Part shown: positions 54,778 to 64,000 of the stretch, piece by piece
Layout of the letters: each line of letters begins with the position of its first letter
How positions within the stretch are numbered: position 1 is the stretch's first letter
Assembly (NCBI RefSeq): GCF_000426285.1
Contig: NZ_AUFB01000003.1
Location: forward strand, 357,816-421,815
DNA: 64,000 nt
DNA from: Rhizobium leucaenae USDA 9039
Lineage (GTDB): Bacteria; Pseudomonadota; Alphaproteobacteria; Rhizobiales; Rhizobiaceae
Direction of reading: 5' to 3'
Program-made: the position numbers and the translations under genes
The notes under the pieces: generated by a model
The model's database searches: none
Told to the model about the DNA's origin: nothing
The model's input: only the letters and a program-made list of their open reading frames with translations

Positions 54778-56865
54778 ATGGCGCAACCACCCGCAATAGC
54801 ACTTCCCAAAGCCAATCCCAGCATGCGTGATATCGGGTTCGCCCTCGGTATCATGGTCATCCTCTGTGTGCTGTTCCTACCGATCCCGCCATTCCTCATC
54901 GATATGGGTCTGGCCTTCTCGATCGCGCTCTCGGTGCTGATCCTGATGGTGGCGCTGTGGATCAAGAAGCCGCTGGAATTCTCGTCTTTCCCGACCATCC
55001 TGCTGATCGCCACCATGACCCGTCTGTCGCTGAACATCGCGACGACACGCGTCATTCTTTCACACGGCTATGAAGGACACGACGCGGCCGGCGGCGTGAT
55101 TGCGGGTTTCTCCAGCCTGGTAATGTCCGGCGATTTCGTGATCGGTCTGATCGTCTTCATGATCCTGATCACCATCAATTTCATCGTCATCACCAAGGGC
55201 GCGACGCGTATCGCCGAAGTCGGCGCGCGTTTCACCCTTGACGCCATCCCCGGCAAGCAGATGGCGATCGACGCCGATCTGTCGGCCGGCCTGATCGACG
55301 AAAAAGAAGCGCAGCGCCGCCGCCGCGAGCTGGAAGAGGAAAGCTCCTTCTTCGGCGCCATGGACGGTGCTTCGAAGTTCGTGCGCGGCGATGCCGTCGC
55401 CGGTCTGCTTATTACCTGCATCAACATCTTCGGCGGCATTATTATCGGTTATTTCCGCCATGGCATGCAGATCGGCCAGGCGGCTGACGTCTTCGTCAAG
55501 CTTTCCGTGGGTGACGGTCTGGTGTCGCAGATGCCGGCGCTCATCGTCTCGCTCGCCGCCGGCCTTCTGGTTTCGCGCGGCGGTACCGCCGGCTCCACCG
55601 ACCAGGCCGTTATCAACCAGTTGAGCGGTTATCCGCGCGCGCTCGCCGTCGCTGCGATCCTCATGGGCATCCTGGCCATCATGCCGGGCATGCCATTCCT
55701 TCCCTTCCTCATTCTCGGCGGCCTGATGGCGGGCGGCGCCTGGTTCATCCCGCGGCAGATCGAAGCCGAAAACAAGCTTCGCCGCGACGCCGAGGAAAAG
55801 AAGGTGATGCAGACGAAGGAAATGGAGAAAGATTCGGTCAAGTCGGTTCTGACGACCTCGGAAATCGAGTTGGCGCTCGGCAAGATCGTCTCCACCCGGC
55901 TGCTCGGCGCGCATCAGGAGCTGGCCTTCCGCGTCGGCAAGATGCGCAAGAAATTCGCGACGCAATACGGTTTCGTCGTACCGGAAATCAAGGTGACCGA
56001 CGACATCGCCATTGCTGACAAGTCCTACCAGATCCGTATTCACGGCACGACGGTCGCTTCCAATATGCTCCGTGTCGGCGAAGTGCTCGTCGTCACCGGT
56101 TCGGGCCGCAAACCGACCGTTCCGGGCGACGAGATCCGCGAGCCCGCCTTCGGCATGCCCGCCGTCTCCGTCCTCGAGGCCTTCACCGAGGATCTGAAGC
56201 GCGAAGGCTTCCAGCCGATCGACAATGTCTCCGTCGTTCTGACGCATATGAGCGAAGTTATCCGCAACAACCTGCCGGCGCTTCTCTCCTATAAGGATGT
56301 CAAGATCCTGATCGAGCGCCTCGACCCGGAATACAAGAAGCTCGCCGACGAGATCTGCTCGTCGCACATGTCCTATTCCGGCCTACAGGCGGTGCTCAAG
56401 CTCCTGCTTGCCGAGCGTGTCTCGATCCGCAACCTGCACCTCATTCTGGAAGCCGTCGCGGAACTCGCGCCGCATGTGCGCAAGACCGAGCAGATCGTCG
56501 AGCATGTGCGGGCGCGAATGGCGCAGCAGCTCTGCGGCGACCTTGCGGACAATGGCGTGCTGCGCGTTCTCCGTCTCGGCAGCAAATGGGATCTCATCTT
56601 CCATCAGGCGCTGAAGCGCGACCAGAAGGGCGAGATCGTCGAGTTCGACATCGATCCGCGCAATCTGGAAGAATTCAGCGAGCAGGCAGGCAAAGTTATC
56701 CGTGAATACATGGACCGCGGCTTGCCGTTCGTGCTTGTCACATCGCCGGAAACGCGCTCCTATGTGCGCATGATCATCGAACGCCTGTTCGCGACCCTGC
56801 CGGTCTTGTCGCATGTGGAATTGGCCAAGGGGATCGAGATCAAGATTCTAGGTTCCATTTCATGA
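54778..56865 (+). CDS. flhA: Flagellar export gate protein FlhA
   Basis: A 695-residue export protein: eight membrane segments in the first ~330 residues with the conserved FHIPEP-like loop ([19 protein letters not shown]), then a large cytoplasmic C-domain that docks chaperone-substrate pairs. The ATG at 54778 was chosen over TTG 54745 and ATG 54757 because family sequences start at about this point. Four-base overlap with fliR. Confidence 0.97.
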   Translation: MAQPPAIALPKANPSMRDIGFALGIMVILCVLFLPIPPFLIDMGLAFSIALSVLILMVALWIKKPLEFSSFPTILLIATMTRLSLNIATTRVILSHGYEGHDAAGGVIAGFSSLVMSGDFVIGLIVFMILITINFIVITKGATRIAEVGARFTLDAIPGKQMAIDADLSAGLIDEKEAQRRRRELEEESSFFGAMDGASKFVRGDAVAGLLITCINIFGGIIIGYFRHGMQIGQAADVFVKLSVGDGLVSQMPALIVSLAAGLLVSRGGTAGSTDQAVINQLSGYPRALAVAAILMGILAIMPGMPFLPFLILGGLMAGGAWFIPRQIEAENKLRRDAEEKKVMQTKEMEKDSVKSVLTTSEIELALGKIVSTRLLGAHQELAFRVGKMRKKFATQYGFVVPEIKVTDDIAIADKSYQIRIHGTTVASNMLRVGEVLVVTGSGRKPTVPGDEIREPAFGMPAVSVLEAFTEDLKREGFQPIDNVSVVLTHMSEVIRNNLPALLSYKDVKILIERLDPEYKKLADEICSSHMSYSGLQAVLKLLLAERVSIRNLHLILEAVAELAPHVRKTEQIVEHVRARMAQQLCGDLADNGVLRVLRLGSKWDLIFHQALKRDQKGEIVEFDIDPRNLEEFSEQAGKVIREYMDRGLPFVLVTSPETRSYVRMIIERLFATLPVLSHVELAKGIEIKILGSIS

Positions 56866-57614
56866 TAACAGACCCCCAGGGCACCATTCTGGCGTTGTTT
56901 CTCGCCTTCTGCCGCATTGGCGGCTGCATCATGGTGCTACCGGGGTTTTCGTCGGGCCGGGTGCCGCAGCAGGTTCGCGTGCTGCTTGCGGCGGCATTGT
57001 CGATGGCGATCCTGCCGCTGCTCTGGAACACGATCTATCCGGAAGTATCGAAAGGCGGCGCTACCTATATCGGCCTGATTTTCACCGAAACGGTGATCGG
57101 CCTGATGTACGGCATGATTGCACGGCTTTATACGCTCGGGCTGCAATTTGCCGGCACCGCCATATCGATGTTGATCGGTTTCAATGCGCCGGGCGGTATG
57201 GATGTCATCGAAGAGACGAACGAGACGACGCTGACGAGCTTGATCAGCTTCTGCGGCCTGATGATGCTGTTCATCCTGGACTTCCACCATCACGTCCTGC
57301 AGGCGCTCGTCGATTCCTATTCGGTCGTGCCCTTCGGCGGCCATATCGATGCGCGCGCATCGCTGGTGTCGGTGGCGGATACGCTGGAGGCCACCTTTTT
57401 CATCATGCTGCGGCTGACGAGCCCCTTTTTGCTCTATGGTCTGATGTTCCAGATTTCGATCGGCTTCATCAATAAACTGGCGCCGCAGATCCCGATCTAC
57501 TTCATCTCTACGCCTTATCTGCTGATGGGCGGGCTATTCATGCTCTATCTCAGTATCGCGGCGATCGTCAGCCAGTTCTCCGGCGCCTTCCTCAGCGTCT
57601 TCAACGGGCATTAG
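56862..57614 (+). CDS. fliR: Flagellar export gate protein FliR
   Basis: A 250-residue protein with about six membrane segments; [16 protein letters not shown] near the start and [17 protein letters not shown] are FliR landmarks. Completes the FliPQR-FlhA-FlhB gate. Confidence 0.95.
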   Translation: MITDPQGTILALFLAFCRIGGCIMVLPGFSSGRVPQQVRVLLAAALSMAILPLLWNTIYPEVSKGGATYIGLIFTETVIGLMYGMIARLYTLGLQFAGTAISMLIGFNAPGGMDVIEETNETTLTSLISFCGLMMLFILDFHHHVLQALVDSYSVVPFGGHIDARASLVSVADTLEATFFIMLRLTSPFLLYGLMFQISIGFINKLAPQIPIYFISTPYLLMGGLFMLYLSIAAIVSQFSGAFLSVFNGH

Positions 57615-57632
57615 CGGGGCGAGGCGGAAGCG

Positions 57633-58052
57633 ATGGCGGAAAAAAGCCGGTCCGAAAAATTGAAGCGGCTCGTCGCCGTGCAGCGTCATCTCGAGCGGAT
57701 AGCGGAAAACGAGCTTGCGGATACCACCCGCCAGCGCAACGAGGTCAGCCAGTCGATGGAAAAGCTGATTGACGCCATTAGCTCGGCCGATCCCGTCCAT
57801 ATGGCATTTTCGGTGCATTATGCCGGGCGCTACGGCCGCCTGACGCTCAAGGATCAGCAGCTCGATGGTATCCAGAAGCTGATCGAGACGAAAGTCCTGC
57901 AGGAGCGCACCAAGGCGGACCGGTTGGAAGAGCATATGAAGGACGCTCGCGAGCTGGAAATGCGCGAGGCGGACGACAATGCCGTTTACGACATCATCGA
58001 TCAGCGCTTCGCAGGCGCAACGCCAGCCTCCAGCAAGGTTCAAAAACCATAA
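57633..58052 (+). CDS. FliJ-like coiled-coil protein
   Basis: A 139-residue, highly charged, all-helical protein with two long coiled-coil segments (about 5-50 and 80-120) split by a hinge, and no membrane segment. This hairpin form, its length and its place directly after fliR fit FliJ, the central-stalk-like partner of FliI, which has no other candidate in the window. Similarity by sequence alone is too low to be certain. Confidence 0.65.
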   Translation: MAEKSRSEKLKRLVAVQRHLERIAENELADTTRQRNEVSQSMEKLIDAISSADPVHMAFSVHYAGRYGRLTLKDQQLDGIQKLIETKVLQERTKADRLEEHMKDARELEMREADDNAVYDIIDQRFAGATPASSKVQKP

Positions 58053-58237
58053 TCATCGCGATCTCAAAACAAGATGGCACATCCCCGAATCGCCGCCTTG
58101 TTCCGGATTCAAAAGATTAGACGATCTTCACGCGTTTAAATGAACCATGACGCTCTAACCGCTCGATTTCGGCATGATCTTGCTCGATGGCTGCTTCAAG
58201 CGTCGCAGGACCATGCTTTAGTGAAAGGAAATGTGAC

Positions 58238-58834
58238 GTGGCTATTTCGCCTCCGAGTGATTTGGTCCTGGATGTCGTCAAGGCCGCCAATCCGGCCGAC
58301 GTTCAGGCAGCCCAGGAAAAGCTCGCGGCCAACAGGGCTGCCTTTGCCGCCACAAGCCTGGCGGAAAACGGCAATGGTTTCGCCTCGACCGTGAGTGCGC
58401 TGGACAGCGCCGCAACGAAGGCCGGTCTCAGCAATGCCAACACCCATACGGCTTCGACAAAGGTGCCGCAGGCTTATCACAAGTTCGAAGCGATGGTGCT
58501 GCAGAACTTCGTGAAGAACATGCTGCCGAACAGCGAAACGCTGTACGGCAAGGGCTCCGCCGGCGAAATCTGGAAGGGCATGATGGCCGAGCAACTCGGC
58601 AATACGCTGGCCAAGAATGGCGGCGTCGGCATTGCCGAGCAAATGTACAAGGAACAGGTCGACAAGATGCGCAACACCGGCGCCGTTAACGCGGCGACCA
58701 ACGAGAACGATAAGAAGATGGCGCTGAGTGCAATTACCGATTTCCAGCGAAAGACGCTTGCGGCGGCCGAGACCAATGGTGACAGCGATACCACGGTCAC
58801 CAACCAAGATACGCTGACGTCCAAGAAAGTATGA
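58238..58834 (+). CDS. flgJ: Rod-binding protein, FlgJ N-terminal-domain type
   Basis: A 198-residue protein from the GTG at 58238 (AAAGGA upstream). It contains the rod-binding domain (FEAMVLQNFVKNMLPNSE..., then GNTLAKNGGVGIAEQMY) but no muramidase domain, so it equals only the first half of enteric FlgJ. The 185-base gap before it may hold a promoter. The missing enzyme half is plausibly the transglycosylase at 47322. Confidence 0.85.
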   Translation: MAISPPSDLVLDVVKAANPADVQAAQEKLAANRAAFAATSLAENGNGFASTVSALDSAATKAGLSNANTHTASTKVPQAYHKFEAMVLQNFVKNMLPNSETLYGKGSAGEIWKGMMAEQLGNTLAKNGGVGIAEQMYKEQVDKMRNTGAVNAATNENDKKMALSAITDFQRKTLAAAETNGDSDTTVTNQDTLTSKKV

Positions 58835-58841
58835 CCGGGGG

Positions 58842-59216
58842 ATGGATATGGAAGTGATTTCGAACGACTACCGGATCAAGTCGGTCCTTGGCCGCCTGGA
58901 GATGATCATCGATAACGAGAACAGCCGGATCGGCACCGATCCGGAATTCGATCTCAAGGTATCGAATGCGCACAAGAGCCGCTGCCTCTACGAATTGTCG
59001 ATGCTGTTTCGCGATACCAATCCGGCCGAGCTTGCGGTCGCGCATATCGAGCAGTTGCACGGGCTGAAGAAGAAGCTGGTCTTGAACGCGCGCCGCGTCG
59101 AAGCCCATCTCGAAGCCGTGCGTGCCGTTGCCGATATCTTGAAGAACGCGGTGCAGAACGCCGATGCCGACGGCACCTATTCGCAGGAGCAGTTCCGCGT
59201 CCGTGAGGCCGGATGA
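58842..59216 (+). CDS. FlgN-like export chaperone
   Basis: A 124-residue helical protein (NAHKSRCLYELSMLF, then LNARRVEAHLEAVRAVADIL, ending TYSQEQFRVREAG). Size, helical pattern and the C-terminal Tyr-containing tail match the FlgN family, which escorts FlgK and FlgL. It lies in a row of small genes after the export gate and overlaps the next gene by four bases. Confidence 0.72.
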   Translation: MDMEVISNDYRIKSVLGRLEMIIDNENSRIGTDPEFDLKVSNAHKSRCLYELSMLFRDTNPAELAVAHIEQLHGLKKKLVLNARRVEAHLEAVRAVADILKNAVQNADADGTYSQEQFRVREAG

Positions 59217-59749
59217 TCAAGCTCGTCCTCACCGGCCTCTGGGTCTGCGCCGTAACGCTGGCTTCGGTCTATTTTTCGGTGCAGATGGCGACGGCGCCTG
59301 CGACCAATCCCGATGACGCCAAGAAGGCGCAGCAGGAATTCGTCAAGGGCGAATCGATCAACGTGCCCGTCATTGCCAACGGCCAGGTGAACGGCTATTT
59401 CATCACCCGCATCTCCTTCATGATGGAGAAGGGCAAGGCGGGCCAGCTCCAGATGCCACTGACGGAATTGACGACCGATGAGCTTTATTCGCTGCTGGTG
59501 GGCAATAAGGCGATCGACATAAGCCATACCGCCAGCTTCGACGTCGCCAGTTTCCGCAGCGATATCAAGAAAAACATGAACGAACGTCTCGGCGGCGACT
59601 ATGTTGCCGACGTTCTCGTCGAACAGCTCGACTACCTCTCCAAGGACGAGATCAATAATGGCGACGGTGCCGGCAAGAGAACCGTCAAGCCCGTAAAGAT
59701 CGTCCAGGGCGATGCGGCACCGGACGCCGAGCCGAAGCCGGCGCATTAG
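59213..59749 (+). CDS. Single-pass membrane protein, possibly FliL-like
   Basis: A 178-residue protein with an N-terminal membrane anchor (about 3-25) and a periplasmic domain (FVKGESINVPVIANGQVNGY, then FITRISFMMEKGK). The beta-strand pattern and the later helix that ends FRSDIKKNMNERL recall FliL, but the similarity is weak. It ends the flagellar block, with a hairpin following. Role in motility is inferred from coupling to the FlgN-like gene. Confidence 0.68.
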   Translation: MIKLVLTGLWVCAVTLASVYFSVQMATAPATNPDDAKKAQQEFVKGESINVPVIANGQVNGYFITRISFMMEKGKAGQLQMPLTELTTDELYSLLVGNKAIDISHTASFDVASFRSDIKKNMNERLGGDYVADVLVEQLDYLSKDEINNGDGAGKRTVKPVKIVQGDAAPDAEPKPAH

Positions 59750-59769
59750 GCCCGAAGCAAGCCGATGAT

Positions 59770-59792
59770 GGCCGCTCCCTTGCGGAGCGGCC
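59770..59792 (+). terminator. Hairpin ending the flagellar block
   Basis: GGCCGCTCC (59770-59778) pairs with GGAGCGGCC (59784-59792), loop of five bases, 20 bases after the last flagellar-type gene. It is followed by TGTTACAT, a poor U run. Confidence 0.6.
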
Positions 59793-60001
59793 TGTTACAT
59801 CTCACGGCCGAAACAGCCTTAACAAATCCCTGCTTTCCTCGCGCAATTCCGATCGATTTTCCTAACGGAAGCTTGGCATAGCCTTGTTATAAGCCTCCTC
59901 AGCGATGCGTCCGATGTCACCGAACGGACAGGCGGTGGAGGATCTGCGTCGAAAAATTGCCGGCGTCGGGCTTAGGAAGCGTCCGCGGCAGGAGGTCTTG
60001 G

Positions 60002-60844
60002 GTGAATTTAGTCGCCAATTTTGCCGTGCTGACGTCGCGTCGAATGATTTTCGACTTGCCGGTCTGCGACCTCGATTGGGAAGATGCGCTGAACTTCATC
60101 AACGAACTGGCGTCCCTTCCGGTCGGCCAGACGGTCATCTCCTTCGTCAACGCCCATAACATGCTGCTGATGCTGCGCGACCGTGAATATCGCGACGTGC
60201 TGGCGAAAAATCTTGTCCTGCCCGACGGCGTTGGCCTGGATATGGCCTCGCGGGCTGCCCATGGGGTCTCCTTCCCGGCCAATTTGAACGGCACCGATTT
60301 CGTTCCGGCTCTGCTGACCTTCATGGAGCGGCGCAAGCGGGTGGGTCTGATTGGTGGCCGCCGCGATGTCGTTGAAAAGGCCGCTGAAAATTTCCGCAAG
60401 CATGCGCCGTGGCACGACTTTATCGTTATTGCGGACGGTTATTTCGACAAGGCGGAAAGCGATCTGATCGCCGCCGAGGTCGGCCGCCAGAAGATCGACG
60501 TGCTGATTGTCGGCATGGGGACGCCGCTCCAGGAAAAATGGGTTGCCGATCATATCGAACCGCAGCATGCGAGGCTGGTGCTGACAGTCGGCGCATTGTT
60601 CGATTTCGTCTCTGGCACGGTGCCGCGTGCCCCGGCTCTGGTACGCGGCATGCGCTTCGAATGGATGTACCGCCTGCTCCAGGAGCCGAGCAGGCTGTGG
60701 CGGCGTTATATTCTCGGCGTGCCGCTTTTTCTCTACCAGGTCATTCGGCATCAGTTCGGCCGCAAAGAGCGTATCCTTCGTGCCGCCGAGCCACAGCCGA
60801 TGCCTCTGCCACGGCTTCCTGCGCCGGACAAGCTCGCCGGTTGA
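60002..60844 (+). CDS. WecG/TagA/CpsF-family glycosyltransferase
   Basis: A 280-residue enzyme of the GT26 family from the GTG at 60002, which has a near-ideal AGGAGGT six bases upstream. Landmarks: VNAHNMLLML, LPDGVGLDMA, GGRRDVVEKAAENF and VGMGTPLQEKW. Members add an N-acetylmannosamine-type or glucuronic-type sugar to a lipid carrier during polysaccharide assembly. The 250 bases before it hold the end of the flagellar block and a likely promoter. Probably works with the chain-length protein that follows. Confidence 0.9.
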   Translation: MNLVANFAVLTSRRMIFDLPVCDLDWEDALNFINELASLPVGQTVISFVNAHNMLLMLRDREYRDVLAKNLVLPDGVGLDMASRAAHGVSFPANLNGTDFVPALLTFMERRKRVGLIGGRRDVVEKAAENFRKHAPWHDFIVIADGYFDKAESDLIAAEVGRQKIDVLIVGMGTPLQEKWVADHIEPQHARLVLTVGALFDFVSGTVPRAPALVRGMRFEWMYRLLQEPSRLWRRYILGVPLFLYQVIRHQFGRKERILRAAEPQPMPLPRLPAPDKLAG

Positions 60845-60920
60845 TTGCGGTAGCGGTCGTTAACCTTTTCTTTGCCATGAAAATTTAGAGTGGGTTAACC
60901 ATCGGCATCGGTCACTGACC

Positions 60921-62876
60921 ATGCGCGCGAGACAACCCGCCATGTTCGAAAGCAAGGCCAGGACCAGACTTCTTCCCGACGATGCGGAAGCCTTCGAGGC
61001 CTCGCGCGCCGGGCGGCATGCGCGTTTCGATCGCGGAAAGGATGGCTATCTCGTAGCCGCCAATGTCCAGCCTGCCGATCGTCAAGCCGCGAGCGACGCG
61101 GAATTGCTGGCCCTCATTCAAAAGATGCTGGACGGCGATCCCTATCCGATCTCCGGGCAAAAAAAGTCCGAGGTGGTTGATACCGCAGAGGCTCAGCCGC
61201 TGCCCGATCTTATCCGCGGCATTCTGCGAGACCATCCAATCGCGTCCGAAACGATCATGGTTCGGCAGCGGGAGCCGGTCATAGATCAACCAGTGGCTAC
61301 ATCCCACGTCGAAGACACCGAAATCGGTCTTTCGCTTCTGGTCGAACCGCCTGCCGTCTCCGTCGCGCCTCCACCGCATCGCCGCTGGGTGTTCGGGTTC
61401 GGCTCCATCGGCTTCGTCATCGTCGCCGCGCTGGCAGGCGCGCTTCTACCGACCGTACTGGCAGCTCCGCCTCGCTATGTCTCTCACACCGTGTTGCAGA
61501 TGGAAGGGCAGGGGGCTGCGCGACAGGCGCTTTTGGACGTCAGCGCCAAACGTGCCGCCGCTCCGTCCTTGCTTTCCGATCTCGTCGCCAGGCTGAAGCT
61601 CGACCGCGATCCGGAATTTACCGGCGATCGGGCCGGCGCTTTCGGTGTTGCTATGGAACTACTGTCCGGCAATGGTAGCGCTTCCGACGCGCCCTCGCGC
61701 GCGCAGGCAGCCCTTCGCAGAGATATCGCCGTCACCACCGATGCGCCGAGCGGCACCTTGCGTCTCGCCGTCACCACAGGTAATCCGGCAAGATCGGCCG
61801 AGATCGCCAATCGTCTGGCCGATGCGACGATCTATGACGCCACCATCGCGCAAGGCGCAGGGCTTGCTGGCAAAGACAGCGCGCCTGCGGACAAGAGTCT
61901 CAAGGATCTCGCTCAGGCTAAGGCCGCATTGGCCGATTTCAAGACCCAATACGGCGACGACAGAATCAATGCTGCTCTCGATCTTCAGCAGCGGCGTCAA
62001 GAGTTGGATGGCGAGATCAAGGCCGCCGAGGCCGCGGTGCAGAGCGCACGAGCCCGACTCTCCGCCGCCAAATCCGCCACACCTGCCAGCGTCACGAGTG
62101 GCGCGCTATCGGGCAGTCTGTCATCTGCCGCTCTTGATGATCTGCGCAGCCGCTATAGCGCCGCCAAAGTCGTCCTGTCCCAGCTTTCCACGCAGCTTGG
62201 TCCACGCCATCCCCGTCTGTTGGCGCAGCAGGCGACAGTCGACGGCCTGACCGCCGATATCCGCAATCAACTGCAGCGCCTTGTCGCCAGCAGCGATGCG
62301 GCCTTGAAAGCTGCACTTGAGAACCGCACGGCGCTTTCCGCACGGATGACTGCGCTCAGCCAGAAAAGCATCGATATCGATATGGCCCGCCTGGATCAGC
62401 TTCAGGGGGATGTCGCAGCAGCGCAGAGCCGCTATGAAACCGATGTGCAAAATGCGGATACGGCTCCGCCCCAAGTCGAGGTTCCGATCGCCGTCATCAC
62501 GCCTGCCACGGCCGCCCAGGCGCCGATCGACGACAATCTTGGGGGTCGTCAGGTTTTCGGTTTCGTCATGGGCCTTGGCGCAGCGCTTTGCCTGGTCTTT
62601 CTGCGGAAATGGATGAGTGGCGCGGTAGCTGCGGAGGATCGGCTAGCCCAACACCTCCCTGCGTTCGAGCCGGTTTTCAGCCCTGCCGCCGAGCCAGTCC
62701 CCTTGCCGCCGCGACCGATACCCGATCTGCCGCAACCGCACTTCGACGCCACCGTTCCCGTTGCCAACGATCGTCTCATCGTCTCGGAGGAGCTGACGCA
62801 GATCCAGCGCGAATTGGCGTCATTGCGTGCAAAAGTCCAGACCTATGCTTCGCGCCGGCAGACGGCGGGCGGCTGA
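60921..62876 (+). CDS. Wzz/GumC-like polysaccharide chain-length protein
   Basis: A 651-residue inner-membrane protein. A ~150-residue cytoplasmic N-terminal extension precedes the first membrane helix (about 155-178). A long periplasmic coiled-coil region follows (SKDLAQAKAALADFKTQYGD-like heptads, with QLGPRHPRLLAQQATV typical of GumC), then a second membrane helix (about 545-562) and a Pro-rich cytoplasmic tail. No tyrosine-kinase ATP site is present. It would set polymer length for an exopolysaccharide. The N-terminal extension is unusual for the family. Confidence 0.82.
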   Translation: MRARQPAMFESKARTRLLPDDAEAFEASRAGRHARFDRGKDGYLVAANVQPADRQAASDAELLALIQKMLDGDPYPISGQKKSEVVDTAEAQPLPDLIRGILRDHPIASETIMVRQREPVIDQPVATSHVEDTEIGLSLLVEPPAVSVAPPPHRRWVFGFGSIGFVIVAALAGALLPTVLAAPPRYVSHTVLQMEGQGAARQALLDVSAKRAAAPSLLSDLVARLKLDRDPEFTGDRAGAFGVAMELLSGNGSASDAPSRAQAALRRDIAVTTDAPSGTLRLAVTTGNPARSAEIANRLADATIYDATIAQGAGLAGKDSAPADKSLKDLAQAKAALADFKTQYGDDRINAALDLQQRRQELDGEIKAAEAAVQSARARLSAAKSATPASVTSGALSGSLSSAALDDLRSRYSAAKVVLSQLSTQLGPRHPRLLAQQATVDGLTADIRNQLQRLVASSDAALKAALENRTALSARMTALSQKSIDIDMARLDQLQGDVAAAQSRYETDVQNADTAPPQVEVPIAVITPATAAQAPIDDNLGGRQVFGFVMGLGAALCLVFLRKWMSGAVAAEDRLAQHLPAFEPVFSPAAEPVPLPPRPIPDLPQPHFDATVPVANDRLIVSEELTQIQRELASLRAKVQTYASRRQTAGG

Positions 62877-62993
62877 TTCCGTCGCGGCTTTTTCCTTGCA
62901 ATTACCGCTTTCAGACACCATAGGGCGTTGGCAGGCAAATCCACTGGGCCGATGGCTTGTAGATTGCCGCCGAAACAATGTCGGGAGATATTC

Positions 62994-63893
62994 GTGACGA
63001 CTGTGATCGATGGCAAGCAGGTGGCTGCGTCTGTAATTGATGCGGTGAGGACGGCGACCGCAGCGCTGGAGAAAGACACGGGTGTAAAGACCGGCCTTGC
63101 GGTCGTCATCGTCGGTGATGATCCGGCGAGCCACACCTATGTCGGCGCCAAGGGCCGCATGGCCAAGGAATGCGGCTTCAACTCCATCCAGCACACGTTG
63201 CCGGCCGAGACGACTCAAGGTGAGCTGGCTAAGCTGGTGCAATCCCTCAACGAGGATGCGTCCATCCACGGCATCCTGGTGCAACTGCCGCTGCCGAAGC
63301 ATTTAAATGCCGAAGCGATCATCCAGTCGATCCGGCCGGACAAGGATGTCGATGGCCTCAATGTCGTCAATGCCGGCAAGCTGGCGACCGGCGATTTGGC
63401 CACCGGCCTGATCTCCTGCACGCCGGCCGGCGCCATGCTGCTGGTGCGCCGTGTGCATGGCGAGGATCTGTCGGGTCTGAATGCCGTCGTCATCGGCCGC
63501 TCCAATCTGTTCGGCAAGCCGATGGCGCAATTGCTGCTTCATGCCAATGCGACGGTAACGACGGCGCATTCGCGGACGAAGGATCTGCCGGCGGTTGCCC
63601 GCAATGCCGATATTCTGGTGGCGGCCGTCGGCCGGCCGGAAATGGTGAAAGCCGATTGGGTCAAGCCGGGCGCGACGGTGATCGATGTCGGCATCAACCG
63701 CATTGATGCGCCGGAAAGAGGCGAGGGCAAGAGCCGCCTGGTCGGCGATGTCGCCTTTGCGGAAGCCGGCGAAGTTGCCGCCGTCATCACCCCGGTTCCG
63801 GGTGGCGTCGGGCCGATGACGATTGCCATGCTGATGGCCAATACCTCGATTGCTGCGCACCGTGCTGCCGGTCGGACGCCGCCGAAATTCTAA
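62994..63893 (+). CDS. folD: Methylenetetrahydrofolate dehydrogenase/cyclohydrolase FolD
   Basis: A 299-residue bifunctional one-carbon enzyme from the GTG at 62994 (GGGAG six bases upstream). Landmarks: [40 protein letters not shown], the NADP site [11 protein letters not shown] and [10 protein letters not shown] near the end. It interconverts 5,10-methylene- and 10-formyl-tetrahydrofolate in the cytoplasm. Not related to the motility genes. Confidence 0.97.
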   Translation: MTTVIDGKQVAASVIDAVRTATAALEKDTGVKTGLAVVIVGDDPASHTYVGAKGRMAKECGFNSIQHTLPAETTQGELAKLVQSLNEDASIHGILVQLPLPKHLNAEAIIQSIRPDKDVDGLNVVNAGKLATGDLATGLISCTPAGAMLLVRRVHGEDLSGLNAVVIGRSNLFGKPMAQLLLHANATVTTAHSRTKDLPAVARNADILVAAVGRPEMVKADWVKPGATVIDVGINRIDAPERGEGKSRLVGDVAFAEAGEVAAVITPVPGGVGPMTIAMLMANTSIAAHRAAGRTPPKF

Positions 63894-63910
63894 AGCATTG
63901 GCGCATGATC

Positions 63911-63935
63911 CCGAAAACCGTGAAGCGGTTTTCGG
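63911..63935 (+). terminator. Hairpin after folD, part of a rhizobial repeat
   Basis: CCGAAAACCG (63911-63920) pairs with CGGTTTTCGG (63926-63935) over five bases. The context (AAAGCATTGGCGCATGATC then this stem) is a common rhizobial intergenic repeat wording. It may stop folD transcription. Confidence 0.65.
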
Positions 63936-63959
63936 ATAGGTCGTGCCAATTACATTATC

Positions 63960-64000
63960 TTAGTCGGCCGGCGCCACGCCGGTCGAGGCACGCACGATCA
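63960..64000 (-). CDS. 3' end of a probable LacI-family regulator (partial)
   Basis: Reading the minus strand from the right edge gives IVRASTGVAPAD then TAA at 63960-63962. The pattern IVRxST close to the C-terminus is typical of LacI-family repressors. Only about a dozen residues are inside the window, so the call is tentative. Confidence 0.4.
   Translation of the reverse strand, partial: IVRASTGVAPAD

Overview
The window is the main motility and chemotaxis locus of a fast-growing rhizobium (Rhizobiales, Alphaproteobacteria). The evidence is a dense, GC-rich gene order shared with Sinorhizobium and Rhizobium, namely icpA-cheS-cheY1-cheA-cheW-cheR-cheB-cheY2-cheD-cheT-fliF-visN-visR followed by flagellar blocks. 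It also holds rhizobia-specific genes (visN/visR, rem, motC, motE, cheS, cheT), alphaproteobacterial flaF/flbT, four short flagellins, and intergenic repeats of the RIME kind. Species was not determined.

Layout. 1-4640: non-motility border genes (a partial CDS, a small membrane protein, a YbaL/KefB-type cation antiporter, an XRE regulator, a GT39-like membrane glycosyltransferase, and a 37-residue membrane microprotein with its own terminator). 4640-13533: che operon headed by a soluble globin-fold chemoreceptor. 13700-15379: fliF. 15907-17411: visNR, the master LuxR-type regulators. 17633-22764 (minus): motA-fliM-fliN-fliG-flhB plus an unknown gene. 22993-32118 (plus): flgF-fliI-unknown-flgBC-fliE-flgG-flgA-flgI-motE-flgH-fliL-fliP. 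32169-42068: a repeat, a TPR/GT41 (OGT/SPINDLY) protein, flaA, flaB, a divergent two-gene unit (PLP decarboxylase plus ATP-grasp-like protein), flaC and flaD. 42319-47954: FliH-like gene, motB, motC, fliK/motD and a lytic transglycosylase. 48235-59749: rem, flgE-flgK-flgL-flaF-flbT-flgD-fliQ-flhA-fliR and four small genes that look like the missing FliJ, FlgJ (rod-binding half), FlgN and a FliL-like protein. 59750-64000: a WecG/TagA glycosyltransferase, a Wzz/GumC-like chain-length protein, folD, and the 3' end of a probable LacI-family gene.

How they work together. VisN/VisR are known in S. meliloti to activate rem, whose product activates the later motility genes. Here rem carries a perfect TTAA-N7-TTAA CtrA-type box, which would tie motility to the cell cycle. 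A second such box lies between flaC and the PLP decarboxylase. A conserved leader (GGCATGA block followed by a CCGG...CCGG inverted repeat) precedes icpA and all four flagellins, suggesting one co-regulated late class.

The least explained part is the flagellin island: a GT41 protein and a decarboxylase/ATP-grasp pair sit among the flagellin genes and may form an undescribed flagellin-modification or small-molecule pathway. No tRNA, rRNA, CRISPR array, insertion sequence or prophage was seen.
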